9,019 nt of DNA from GCA-002282575 sp964646525 (GCA_964646525.1 CAZYER010000052.1:1-9019), one strand, 5' to 3'; counted from the stretch's first letter, positions 1 to 6,611 are shown. Numbers and translations: made by a program. The notes: generated by a model from the sequence alone, not told the origin.

Positions 1-54
1 AGCGACGGACTGTTAATCCGCAGGTCCCTGGTTCGAGTCCAGGTCGGGGAGCCA
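1..54 (+). tRNA. tRNA-Asn (GTT), 5' end cut off by the window edge
   Basis: This is the 3' portion of an asparagine tRNA gene. The anticodon loop is c10-t11-GTT-a15-a16, with the anticodon at 12-14. The T arm is a perfect 5-bp stem (27-31 with 39-43) around the loop ttcgagt. The 3' acceptor strand is 44-50, the discriminator is G51, and CCA is encoded at 52-54. About 22 bases (the 5' acceptor strand and most of the D arm) lie left of the window. The GTT anticodon reads AAC and AAU. The outermost anticodon-stem pair (a5 with c21) is a mismatch, which does not change the assignment. Confidence 0.95.
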
Positions 55-60
55 AATTCC

Positions 61-86
61 GCTGACGACTTTTTAGGTCGTTAGCA
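61..86 (+). other. stem-loop just downstream of tRNA-Asn
   Basis: The arms gctgacgac (61-69) and gtcgttagc (78-86) pair over 9 bp, with one G-T wobble, around an 8-base loop. No T-run follows, so it is not an intrinsic terminator by itself. It sits six bases past the tRNA CCA end. It may help tRNA 3'-end processing or act together with the terminator at 92-126. The role is inference; only the pairing is seen. Confidence 0.45.
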
Positions 87-91
87 GCCTT

Positions 92-126
92 AAAAGCCAT
101 CGTTTGATTAAGCGATGGCTTTTTTG
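92..126 (+). terminator. intrinsic terminator of the tRNA-Asn transcript
   Basis: A strong hairpin with arms aaaagccatcg (92-102) and cgatggctttt (113-123) is extended inward by three further pairs around the loop gatt. The descending arm runs straight into a T tract (120-125, broken by g126, then more T). It should end transcription from tRNA-Asn and separate it from pncC. Confidence 0.88.
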
Positions 127-149
127 TTTTCTCTTCTCTATTTTCTTGT

Positions 150-178
150 TTGAAACCCAAGTTCGCCAGTGTTAAAGT
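150..178 (+). promoter_or_regulatory. sigma-70-like promoter for pncC
   Basis: The -35 element TTGAAA (150-155, 5/6 to consensus) is followed after 17 bases by TAAAGT (173-178, 4/6). The -10 is preceded by TG-N at 170-172, so it is also an extended -10. Transcription would begin near 185, leaving a leader of about 28 bases before the ATG at 213. No expression evidence is available; this is pattern matching. Confidence 0.5.
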
Positions 179-212
179 GATTCATATTCCCCAACAGTAC
201 AGGATGTTTGTC

Positions 213-716
213 ATGCAACAAAAAATTGAACAGCGCGTATTAGAACTGGCTGATTGCCTCGTTCAAGCGCAAATGATGGTGGCAACTGCCGAGTCTTGTA
301 CGGGCGGTATGGTCGCTCAATATCTCACGCAAGTCGCTGGCAGTTCTCGCTGGTTTGAACGAACTTTTGTCAGTTATAGCTATGAAGCTAAATATGAAAT
401 GCTGGGTGTGAAACCAACCACCATTATGGCGCATGGGGCGGTTAGCCAAGAGTGTGTTGAAGAAATGGCATTGGGGTGTTTGCAACAATCGCACGCTCAA
501 CTCGTTGTGTCTATTTCAGGCGTCGCAGGTCCAGATGGCGGTACACCACATAAGCCCGTGGGGTGTGTTTGGATTGCTTGGGCAGGTCATCATATGTCGC
601 TGGATAGTCAGTTATTTCACTTTGACGGTGATCGTCAGTCGATTCGTGAACAAGCAACCTTAGCGGCAATCGAAGGGATGTTAGGACGAGTGAAAGAGAA
701 ACTAGGGAGGCTCTGA
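213..716 (+). CDS. pncC: nicotinamide-nucleotide amidohydrolase PncC (CinA C-terminal family)
   Basis: This cytosolic enzyme deamidates nicotinamide mononucleotide to nicotinate mononucleotide, returning the NMN made by NAD-dependent DNA ligase to the NAD pool. The 167-residue product has the usual length for stand-alone PncC. Family motifs visible: TAESCTGG at residues 25-32 with the conserved nucleophile-type Ser28; VSYSYEAK at 53-60 with the conserved Lys60; and GVAGPDGG followed by KPVG at 103-116. The ATG at 213 is chosen because AGGA at 201-204 is a well-spaced ribosome site (8 bases). Upstream in-frame candidates (TTG 150, ATG 204) lie in or just after the predicted promoter and add non-conserved residues. 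It lies directly upstream of recA on the same strand, as in E. coli (formerly ygaD). No terminator is visible after it. Confidence 0.95.
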   Translation: MQQKIEQRVLELADCLVQAQMMVATAESCTGGMVAQYLTQVAGSSRWFERTFVSYSYEAKYEMLGVKPTTIMAHGAVSQECVEEMALGCLQQSHAQLVVSISGVAGPDGGTPHKPVGCVWIAWAGHHMSLDSQLFHFDGDRQSIREQATLAAIEGMLGRVKEKLGRL

Positions 717-843
717 AAAATAAAAATAGGAACTCTGAATCAGAAAGTCATGTGCATTATTTAGATCTGCCTCTGTAGCTGTTTAACGCCTATCGGATCT
801 TTACATTTTGTGATGCTTACCTGTCGCTAGAAGCAATGTTTTA

Positions 844-871
844 TGCGATAATCTTCCATTACCCTCGTAAT
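844..871 (+). promoter_or_regulatory. candidate recA promoter and operator-like inverted repeat
   Basis: The 717-906 gap between pncC and recA contains an extended -10, TGC followed by GATAAT (844-852, hexamer 5/6). There is no good -35 at the right distance, which extended -10 promoters tolerate. The start point would fall near 859. Exactly there lies a perfect inverted repeat ATTAC-cctc-GTAAT (858-871), placed where a repressor could block initiation. No CTGT-N8-ACAG LexA box was found by eye anywhere in the gap. A recA ribosome site AGGAG lies at 890-894, 12 bases before the ATG. Promoter and operator roles are inferred. Confidence 0.4.
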
Positions 872-906
872 ATTATGCCTTTAGGTTTTAGGAGACTTGA
901 TACCTT

Positions 907-1926
907 ATGGATGAACAGAAAAAACAGGCGCTGACAGCTGCTTTAGCTCAGATTGAGAAACAGTTTGGTAAAGGTTCGATTATGCGCTTGGGCGATGGTA
1001 ATGCCATGCGCGATATTCAAGTGGTGTCAACGGGCTCAATCGGGTTAGATATTGCGTTAGGAGCGGGTGGCGTTCCGCGTGGTCGTATTATTGAAGTCTA
1101 TGGTCCAGAATCATCGGGTAAAACCACTTTGGCCTTACACATTGTGGCTGAAATCCAAAAACTAGGCGGTACTGCGGCTTTCGTTGATGCGGAGCATGCT
1201 CTAGACCCACAATACGCTGAAAAGCTGGGTGTTGATTTAAAAGACTTACTCATTTCTCAGCCCGATAATGGCGAGCAAGCGTTAGAAATTACCGACATGC
1301 TGGTGCGTTCGGGTGGTGTTGAAGTGGTGGTGGTTGACTCGGTTGCAGCCTTAACGCCTAAAGCCGAAATTGAAGGCGACATGGGTGATTCGCACATGGG
1401 CTTGCAAGCGCGTCTCATGTCACAAGCCTTGCGTAAATTGACAAGTAGCATCAGTCGCACCAATACCTTGGTGATTTTTATTAACCAGATTCGTTCTAAA
1501 ATTGGTGTCATGTTTGGTAGCCCTGAAACCACCACGGGTGGTAACGCGCTTAAGTTTTACGCTTCAGTGCGTTTAGATGTGCGTCGTATTGGCTCAATTA
1601 AAAAAGGTGAGGATGTTTTAGGTAACGAAACGCGCGTTAAAGTAGTAAAAAACAAAATCGCGCCGCCTTTCAAAGAAGTGGTTTTCGAGATTTTATACGG
1701 GGAAGGCATCTCTCGCGAAGGTGAATTGATCGATTTAGCTTCTGAATTAAAAATTATCGAAAAATCAGGCTCTTGGTATAGCTACAATGGTGAAAAGATT
1801 GGTCAGGGTAAAGATAATGTGCGTCAATTCCTGAAATCTAACCCCAATATTGCAGCTGAATTAGAAGCGAAAATTCGTGCTGAAAAGTTGCCTCAGACTG
1901 TGCCTGTAACGGATGCCACTGCCTGA
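907..1926 (+). CDS. recA: recombinase RecA
   Basis: RecA is the ATP-dependent strand-exchange protein that coats single-stranded DNA. It drives homologous recombination and stimulates self-cleavage of SOS repressors. The product has 339 residues (E. coli 353) and is highly conserved across the core. Visible landmarks: Walker A GPESSGKT at 66-73; the catalytic glutamate of DAEHALDP (Glu96); Walker B around VVVVDS at 140-145; loop L1 EIEGDMGDSHMG at about 154-165; and loop L2 FGSPETTTGGNA at about 203-214. The last residues (KLPQTVPVTDATA) are short and carry only one acidic residue, unlike the strongly acidic autoregulatory tail of E. coli RecA. The ATG at 907 follows AGGAG at 890-894. The 3' end overlaps recX. 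Confidence 0.99.
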   Translation: MDEQKKQALTAALAQIEKQFGKGSIMRLGDGNAMRDIQVVSTGSIGLDIALGAGGVPRGRIIEVYGPESSGKTTLALHIVAEIQKLGGTAAFVDAEHALDPQYAEKLGVDLKDLLISQPDNGEQALEITDMLVRSGGVEVVVVDSVAALTPKAEIEGDMGDSHMGLQARLMSQALRKLTSSISRTNTLVIFINQIRSKIGVMFGSPETTTGGNALKFYASVRLDVRRIGSIKKGEDVLGNETRVKVVKNKIAPPFKEVVFEILYGEGISREGELIDLASELKIIEKSGSWYSYNGEKIGQGKDNVRQFLKSNPNIAAELEAKIRAEKLPQTVPVTDATA

Positions 1927-2374
1927 TTGTCGTGACATTCTGCGTGCTAAAGCCCAACAGTTGTTGGCGCAGCGAGAGCATGGCACGCAGGAGCTGATTC
2001 GTAAGCTGTCTTACAAACACCCCGACTGTTTGGAGTGGATAGAAGAGATAGTGGCCGAATTGAGTGACAGTGATTGGCTGAATGAAGTGCGCTTTGTTCA
2101 AGCCTTTATTCGCAAAGAAATTGCACAGGGGCATGGGCTGCGCCATATACAGCAATCGCTACAACAAAAAGCGGCTAATGTTGAAGTCGTTAGTCAATGT
2201 TTGCAAGAAGCCGACGTCGATTGGCTTGAGCTAGCCGTTGCAGTCAGAGTGAAAAAGTTTGGTATGGCTTTGCCCAAAGCTGCCAGTGATGTAGCAAAGC
2301 AAATGCGATTTTTAAGCTATCGAGGGTTCGATAGTGACACGGTGCGGTGCGCACTGAAAACGGAAAGTGATTAA
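1913..2374 (+). CDS. recX: regulatory protein RecX
   Basis: RecX binds RecA filaments and limits their extension. The 153-residue product is close to the usual size (E. coli 166). It shows the family's helical repeats: a C-terminal motif MRFLSYRGFDSDTV near residues 130-143, the central DSDWLNEVRFVQAFIRKEI segment near 52-70, and GHGLRHIQQSLQQK after it. It starts inside recA: ATG 1913 lies 14 bases before the end of the recA stop codon in another frame. There is no other credible in-frame start and only a weak ribosome site, so translational coupling to recA is likely. In E. coli a partial terminator separates the two genes; no hairpin is visible here. alaS begins 18 bases after its stop. 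Confidence 0.93.
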   Translation: MPLPDCRDILRAKAQQLLAQREHGTQELIRKLSYKHPDCLEWIEEIVAELSDSDWLNEVRFVQAFIRKEIAQGHGLRHIQQSLQQKAANVEVVSQCLQEADVDWLELAVAVRVKKFGMALPKAASDVAKQMRFLSYRGFDSDTVRCALKTESD

Positions 2375-2392
2375 TAAATTGGTAAAGCAGTG

Positions 2393-4999
2393 ATGAAAAA
2401 CCTCAGTTCTCAACAAATTCGTGATGCCTTTACAGGCTTTTTTGCCGAAAAGGGGCATACGGGTGTGCATTCGTCCCCTGTTGTGCCTGGCAATGACCCG
2501 ACCTTGTTGTTTACCAATGCGGGTATGGTGCAGTTTAAAGATGTTTTCTTAGGACAAGATAAGCGTGCCTACAATCGTGCCGTCAGTGTGCAGCGTTGTA
2601 TCCGTGCGGGCGGTAAGCACAACGACTTAGATAACGTCGGCTACACGGCACGTCATCACACCTTTTTCGAGATGTTGGGTAATTTCAGTTTTGGTGACTA
2701 CTTTAAGCGCGACGCGATTTTCTTCGCTTGGGAATTGTTGACGCAGCGATTGGGTATTCCCGCAGAAAAACTGTGGGTAACGGTGTTTCATGAAGATGAT
2801 GAAGCGGCCGATATTTGGCTGAAAGAAGTGGGTGTGCCTGCTGACCGTTTGTCTCGTTGTGGTGCAAAAGATAACTTCTGGCAGATGGGGGATACGGGTC
2901 CTTGTGGTCCTTGTACCGAAATTTTCTACGATCATGGTGAGGAAATTCCTGGTGGTCCTCCTGGTTCTCCTGATGAAGACGGCGATCGCTATATCGAGAT
3001 TTGGAACCTGGTGTTCATGCAGTTCGACCGTTCTGCTGACGGCACGCTCACGCCTTTGCCTAAGCCTTCAGTCGATACGGGTATGGGATTGGAGCGTTTA
3101 GCGGCAGTATTGCAAGGCGTGCATAGCAACTATGAAATCGACACCTTTGTTACCCTGATTAATGCCGTGCGTGCGTTTGCGCCTAATACGCCTATCGATC
3201 ATCCTTCGCTACGCGTGATTGCTGACCATATTCGTAGTACCAGTTTCATGATTGTCGATGGTGTTTTACCCTCTAACGAAGGTCGTGGTTATGTACTGCG
3301 TCGCGTTATTCGTCGTGCTTTGCGTCATGGTAATAAACTCGGTATTCAGGGTCATTTTTTCCATCAATTAGTGAAAGCCTTAGTAAATACCATGGGTGCT
3401 GCTTACCCAGAATTAGCAACAGCGCAAGCAAAAGTAGAACAGGCTCTATTGCAAGAAGAAGAACGCTTTGCCTTAACTTTAGCCAATGGTATGAAGTTGT
3501 TAGCTGAAGCTTTAGCTGAACTGAAAGACACTGAACTACCTGGTGATGTGGTATTCAAACTTTACGACACCTATGGTTTCCCAGTGGACTTAACGGCCGA
3601 TGTGGCGCGTGAGCATAATCTCACGATTGATGAAGCGGGTTTTGAGCGCGAAATGCAAGCACAACGTGAACGTGCGCGTAAAGCCAGCAGCTTTGCAGCG
3701 GGCGAGGTGGGTGTGACTGACTTTTATCAAGCCACAACTTTCTTGGGTTATGATTCAACACAGGCAGAAGTGACCGTTGCAGCTGTTTTTGTGGGCGGTG
3801 AACGTCGTTTTGAAGTATCTGCTGGTGAAACGGTCTTAGTCGTGCTCAATCAAACGCCTTTTTATGCTGAGTCGGGTGGACAAGTGGGTGATGTCGGTAG
3901 CTTAACCAGTGGTATGGATTCCGCTCAGGTTATCGACACGCAAAAGCAAGGCGATATGTGGGTGCATCGTGTCACGGTGACGGCAGGTACGCTCAGTGAA
4001 GGTCAGACCTTAACAGCACAAGTGAATGACGAATTGCGCAAGGCGATTGTGGCTCATCACTCGGCAACACATTTATTACATGCCGCTTTGCGCGAAGTGT
4101 TGGGAACACACGTGGAGCAGAAAGGTTCGTTAGTGAATGCTGAAGGTTTACGTTTTGACTTTTCACATGGTGAGCCGATTACTGCTGAGCAAATCATGCG
4201 TGTAGAAAACATCATTAATGCCAATGTGATGCGTAATTTACCCGTCGTGATTGAGCAAATGAGCATCGATGCCGCTAAAGCGAAAGGTGCGATGGCACTG
4301 TTTGGCGAAAAATACGGTGATGTGGTGCGTGTCGTCGATATGGGCGATGCTTCTATTGAACTTTGTGGTGGTATCCATGTTCAGCGCACTGGCGAAATTG
4401 GCTTGATTAAAGTGGTGAGTGATGGCGCTGTGGCGTCGGGCATTCGTCGTGTTGAAGCCGTTGCAGGTGTTAAAGCGCTGAGTTATGTGCAGCAACAAGA
4501 TGCTCAATTAGGTGCTTTAGCCAACGGCTTTAAAGTATCGCGAGATAAAGTCATGGATCGTATTGATGCCATGAGCCAGCAAATTAAGTCACTGGAAAAG
4601 CAACTCGAATCGGCAAAACTGGCGGTGGCCTTGGCGAAAGAGGGTGAGTTAGTGGCAGCTGCTCATAGCACCGCTTCGGGACAGTGTGTGGTCGCACAGT
4701 TAGCCGATATTGATGGTAAGTCATTGCGAGAATTGGCTGAGCGCGTACGCGATAAGTGCCAGCCAGCTGCGGTCGTTCTGGCATCAGTTTCAGAAGGTAA
4801 AGTGACCTTGATTGCGGCTGTTAGCAAAGCTTTACACGCCAACTTAAAAGCGGGCGAGCTGGTGTCAACGATTGCACAAGCGATTGGCGGTAAAGGGGGC
4901 GGTCGTCCCGATGTGGCTCAAGCAGGCGGTAGCGATGTTGAGGCTTTGCCAGCCGCTTTAGCCGCTGCTAAAGATCAGATCATCAGCAAACTGATTTAA
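2393..4999 (+). CDS. alaS: alanine--tRNA ligase
   Basis: This class II synthetase charges tRNA-Ala and clears mischarged Ser- or Gly-tRNA-Ala. The product has 868 residues (E. coli 876) and the full domain order. The N-terminal catalytic domain includes FTNAGMVQFKD near the start, the RHHTFFEMLGNFSFGDYF motif, and GRGYVLRRVIRRALRHG near 300-316. The editing domain has the zinc ligand pattern HSATH (His556, His560) plus Cys658 and His662. The coiled C-terminal domain ends with GGKGGGRPDVAQAGG. The editing motif reads CGGIH where CGGTH is usual. ATG 2393 is preferred over the adjoining GTG at 2390, which would add one residue. The ribosome site is weak (ggtaaag, 2381-2387). It follows recX by 18 bases and precedes lysC by 38. 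Confidence 0.98.
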   Translation: MKNLSSQQIRDAFTGFFAEKGHTGVHSSPVVPGNDPTLLFTNAGMVQFKDVFLGQDKRAYNRAVSVQRCIRAGGKHNDLDNVGYTARHHTFFEMLGNFSFGDYFKRDAIFFAWELLTQRLGIPAEKLWVTVFHEDDEAADIWLKEVGVPADRLSRCGAKDNFWQMGDTGPCGPCTEIFYDHGEEIPGGPPGSPDEDGDRYIEIWNLVFMQFDRSADGTLTPLPKPSVDTGMGLERLAAVLQGVHSNYEIDTFVTLINAVRAFAPNTPIDHPSLRVIADHIRSTSFMIVDGVLPSNEGRGYVLRRVIRRALRHGNKLGIQGHFFHQLVKALVNTMGAAYPELATAQAKVEQALLQEEERFALTLANGMKLLAEALAELKDTELPGDVVFKLYDTYGFPVDLTADVAREHNLTIDEAGFEREMQAQRERARKASSFAAGEVGVTDFYQATTFLGYDSTQAEVTVAAVFVGGERRFEVSAGETVLVVLNQTPFYAESGGQVGDVGSLTSGMDSAQVIDTQKQGDMWVHRVTVTAGTLSEGQTLTAQVNDELRKAIVAHHSATHLLHAALREVLGTHVEQKGSLVNAEGLRFDFSHGEPITAEQIMRVENIINANVMRNLPVVIEQMSIDAAKAKGAMALFGEKYGDVVRVVDMGDASIELCGGIHVQRTGEIGLIKVVSDGAVASGIRRVEAVAGVKALSYVQQQDAQLGALANGFKVSRDKVMDRIDAMSQQIKSLEKQLESAKLAVALAKEGELVAAAHSTASGQCVVAQLADIDGKSLRELAERVRDKCQPAAVVLASVSEGKVTLIAAVSKALHANLKAGELVSTIAQAIGGKGGGRPDVAQAGGSDVEALPAALAAAKDQIISKLI

Positions 5000-5037
5000 T
5001 TGAATTTTAACTTTGGTAACGGGAAAACTGTAAGAAA

Positions 5038-6252
5038 ATGGCGTTAATCGTTCAAAAATACGGCGGTACTTCCATTGGCACTGTCGATCGCATTCAAAAT
5101 GTGGCCAAAAAAATCAAAAAATGGCGTGAGCAAGGCAACGAACTGGTTATTGTTGTATCCGCTATGTCAGGTGAAACCAATCGCTTAATCGGTTTAGCGC
5201 AACAAATCACCTCTAAACCCAACCCGCGTGAGTTAGATATGATTCTAACCACGGGCGAACAGGTAACCATTGGTTTGTTAGCCATTGCCTTAGAAAGTAT
5301 TGGTGTGCCTGCGATTTCTTTCACTGGTCAGCAAGTTGGTATTGTTACCGACCAGTCATTTAATAAAGCACGTATTCAGTCGATTGATAACCAAAAAATT
5401 CGCGCTGAACTGGATGCGGGTAAGGTAGTCGTCATCGCTGGTTTCCAAGGGGTAGACGAGCAGGGTAACTTAACGACCTTGGGTCGTGGAGGCTCAGATA
5501 CGACTGGTGTTGCTTTAGCCGCAGCATTAAAAGCCGATGAGTGTCAAATTTATACCGATGTGGATGGTGTTTACACCACCGACCCACGTGTTGTTCCTAA
5601 AGCACGTCGTTTGAATCGCATTTCTTTCGATGAAATGTTAGAAATGGCCAGCTTGGGTTCTAAAGTATTGCAGATTCGTTCGGTCGAGTTTGCCAGTAAA
5701 TATAAAGTGCGCTTACGTGTACTGTCTACATTTGAAGAAAACCCGCAAGGGACACTGATTTGTTCAGAGGAAGAGTTGATGGAAAACCCCGTTATTTCAG
5801 GTATTGCTTTTAGTCGTGATGAAGCCAAATTAACTGTATTAGGTGTACCCGATCGTCCTGGTATTGCTTACGCGATTTTGAAACCAATTTCAGAAGCCAA
5901 TATCGAAGTCGATATGATTATTCAGAACCAATCGGTAGCAGGTACGACGGATTTCACCTTTACCGTGTCGCGTAATGATTGCGAAAAAGCACTGGCGATT
6001 TTGAATACCCATGCTACTGAAATGGGCGCGAAAGAAGTCTTGTCAGACAAGGGCATTGTTAAAGTGTCTTTAGTGGGTATTGGTATGCGCTCACACGCTG
6101 GTGTCGCTGCCCGCATGTTCGAAGTGCTTTATAACGAAGGCGTGAATATTGAAATGATTAGCACGACAGAAATCAAGATTTCTGTGGTCATTCGTGAAGG
6201 CGAGTTAGAGCGCGCAGTTCAATCTTTGCACGCGGCATTTGATTTAGAATAA
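5038..6252 (+). CDS. lysC: aspartate kinase, monofunctional with two ACT domains
   Basis: The enzyme phosphorylates aspartate, the first step towards lysine, methionine, threonine and diaminopimelate. It is normally inhibited by end products binding its C-terminal ACT domains. The product has 404 residues (Pseudomonas-type enzymes are about 410). Visible: KYGGTS at 7-12 (catalytic Lys7), the LTTGEQV substrate region near 69-75, GRGGSDTTGVALAAAL near 150-165, YTDVDGVYTTDPR near 180-192, then paired ACT domains from about residue 260 to the end. There is no homoserine dehydrogenase domain. Met248 is a probable internal start for a separate beta subunit (see 5766-5781). ATG 5038 has no strong ribosome site, only taag very close by, which may reflect read-through from alaS in the same operon. 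Its stop is four bases before the -35 of the tRNA-Ser promoter. Confidence 0.98.
   Translation: MALIVQKYGGTSIGTVDRIQNVAKKIKKWREQGNELVIVVSAMSGETNRLIGLAQQITSKPNPRELDMILTTGEQVTIGLLAIALESIGVPAISFTGQQVGIVTDQSFNKARIQSIDNQKIRAELDAGKVVVIAGFQGVDEQGNLTTLGRGGSDTTGVALAAALKADECQIYTDVDGVYTTDPRVVPKARRLNRISFDEMLEMASLGSKVLQIRSVEFASKYKVRLRVLSTFEENPQGTLICSEEELMENPVISGIAFSRDEAKLTVLGVPDRPGIAYAILKPISEANIEVDMIIQNQSVAGTTDFTFTVSRNDCEKALAILNTHATEMGAKEVLSDKGIVKVSLVGIGMRSHAGVAARMFEVLYNEGVNIEMISTTEIKISVVIREGELERAVQSLHAAFDLE
5766..5781 (+). promoter_or_regulatory. internal ribosome start for the LysC beta subunit
   Basis: Inside lysC, AGAGGA (5766-5771) is a good Shine-Dalgarno sequence seven bases before an in-frame ATG at 5779 (Met248, MENPVISGIAF). 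Translation from it would give a 157-residue protein made only of the ACT regulatory domains, ending at 6252. Class alpha2-beta2 aspartate kinases (Corynebacterium, Bacillus, Pseudomonas) make their beta subunit by exactly such an in-frame internal start at this place. This ribosome site is better than that of lysC itself. The beta subunit is inferred, not shown. Confidence 0.72.
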
Positions 6253-6255
6253 ACC

Positions 6256-6284
6256 TTGCAAAGGTCGTTCTAACTCCGTATAAT
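6256..6284 (+). promoter_or_regulatory. tRNA-Ser promoter
   Basis: TTGCAA (6256-6261) and a perfect TATAAT (6279-6284) are separated by 17 bases. The expected start is about 6291, ten bases before the tRNA. It begins just after the lysC stop codon, so the tRNA is expressed independently of the upstream operon. A small palindrome acctt-gca-aaggt (6253-6265 region) overlaps the -35 element. Confidence 0.85.
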
Positions 6285-6300
6285 GTACAAATTACTTGAT

Positions 6301-6390
6301 GGTGAGTTGGCCGAGTGGCTGAAGGCACACCCCTGCTAAGGGTGCATAGGGGAAACTCTATCGAGGGTTCGAATCCCTCACTTACCGCCA
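6301..6390 (+). tRNA. tRNA-Ser (GCT)
   Basis: This is a complete 90-base type II tRNA. The acceptor stem ggtgagt (6301-6307) pairs with acttacc ending at 6386, with one G-T pair. The anticodon stem caccc/gggtg (6328-6332 and 6340-6344) encloses ctGCTaa with the anticodon at 6335-6337, reading AGC and AGU. A long variable arm precedes the T arm (gggttcgaatccc). CCA is encoded at 6388-6390. It has the position and identity of E. coli serV, downstream of the alaS region. Confidence 0.97.
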
Positions 6391-6411
6391 AGTAATAAAC
6401 TGATAATTAAC

Positions 6412-6440
6412 TTGACTTAGCAATAAAGACAGTTTATAAT
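6412..6440 (+). promoter_or_regulatory. tRNA-Arg promoter
   Basis: TTGACT (6412-6417, 5/6) and a perfect TATAAT (6435-6440) are separated by 17 bases, with a predicted start near 6447, nine bases before the tRNA. It lies in the 65-base spacer between the two tRNAs, so tRNA-Arg has its own promoter in addition to possible read-through from tRNA-Ser. Confidence 0.87.
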
Positions 6441-6455
6441 TATCGAATCAGTTAA

Positions 6456-6532
6456 GCGCTCGTAGCTCAGCTGGATAGAGCATTCGGCTACGAACCGAAA
6501 GGTCAGGGGTTCGACTCCCTTCGAGCGCACCA
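6456..6532 (+). tRNA. tRNA-Arg (ACG)
   Basis: This is a complete 77-base tRNA. The acceptor gcgctcg (6456-6462) pairs fully with cgagcgc (6522-6528), the discriminator is A6529, and CCA is encoded at 6530-6532. The anticodon arm ttcgg-ctACGaa-ccgaa places ACG at 6490-6492. A34 would be edited to inosine by TadA so that it reads CGU, CGC and CGA. It matches the tRNA-Arg that follows tRNA-Ser in the E. coli serV-argV cluster; a single copy is present here. Confidence 0.97.
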
Positions 6533-6538
6533 TATAAT

Positions 6539-6574
6539 AAACCCAGATACATCGAAAGATGATCTGGGTTTTTT
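6539..6574 (+). terminator. intrinsic terminator after tRNA-Arg
   Basis: The arms aaacccagat (6539-6548) and atctgggttt (6562-6571) pair. Inside them, catc and gatg close a GAAA tetraloop (6554-6557), with a6549 bulged. The hairpin is followed by a six-T run (6569-6574). This should end the tRNA transcript. Confidence 0.92.
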
Positions 6575-6611
6575 ATTGTCTTTTATTCTTGTTTATCGTT
6601 TAAAATAGCAA

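Noticed and set aside
150..212. TTG at 150 (or ATG at 204) as pncC start
   Set aside because: The TTG overlaps the predicted -35 and the added residues are not conserved; ATG 204 has AGG directly against it with no spacing. ATG 213 has a well-spaced AGGA.
734..744. tctga-a-tcaga palindrome after pncC as a terminator
   Set aside because: The arms are five bases with a one-base centre and there is no T tract; such a loop cannot form a stable hairpin.
821..836. CTGT-N8 stretch as a LexA box before recA
   Set aside because: The second half reads GCAA, not ACAG, so it is not a credible E. coli-type site.
2390..2392. GTG at 2390 as alaS start
   Set aside because: The ATG three bases later is the normal start and gives the conserved beginning MKNLSS.
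6253..6265. Palindrome acctt-gca-aaggt as a lysC terminator
   Set aside because: The stem is only five pairs and no T tract follows; it coincides with the -35 region of the tRNA-Ser promoter.
6188..6391. Minus-strand open frame beginning MAVSEGFEPSIEFPL
   Set aside because: It is the antisense of tRNA-Ser and the lysC end. Peptides of the GFEPSIEFPL type are a well-known false gene call over serine tRNA genes.
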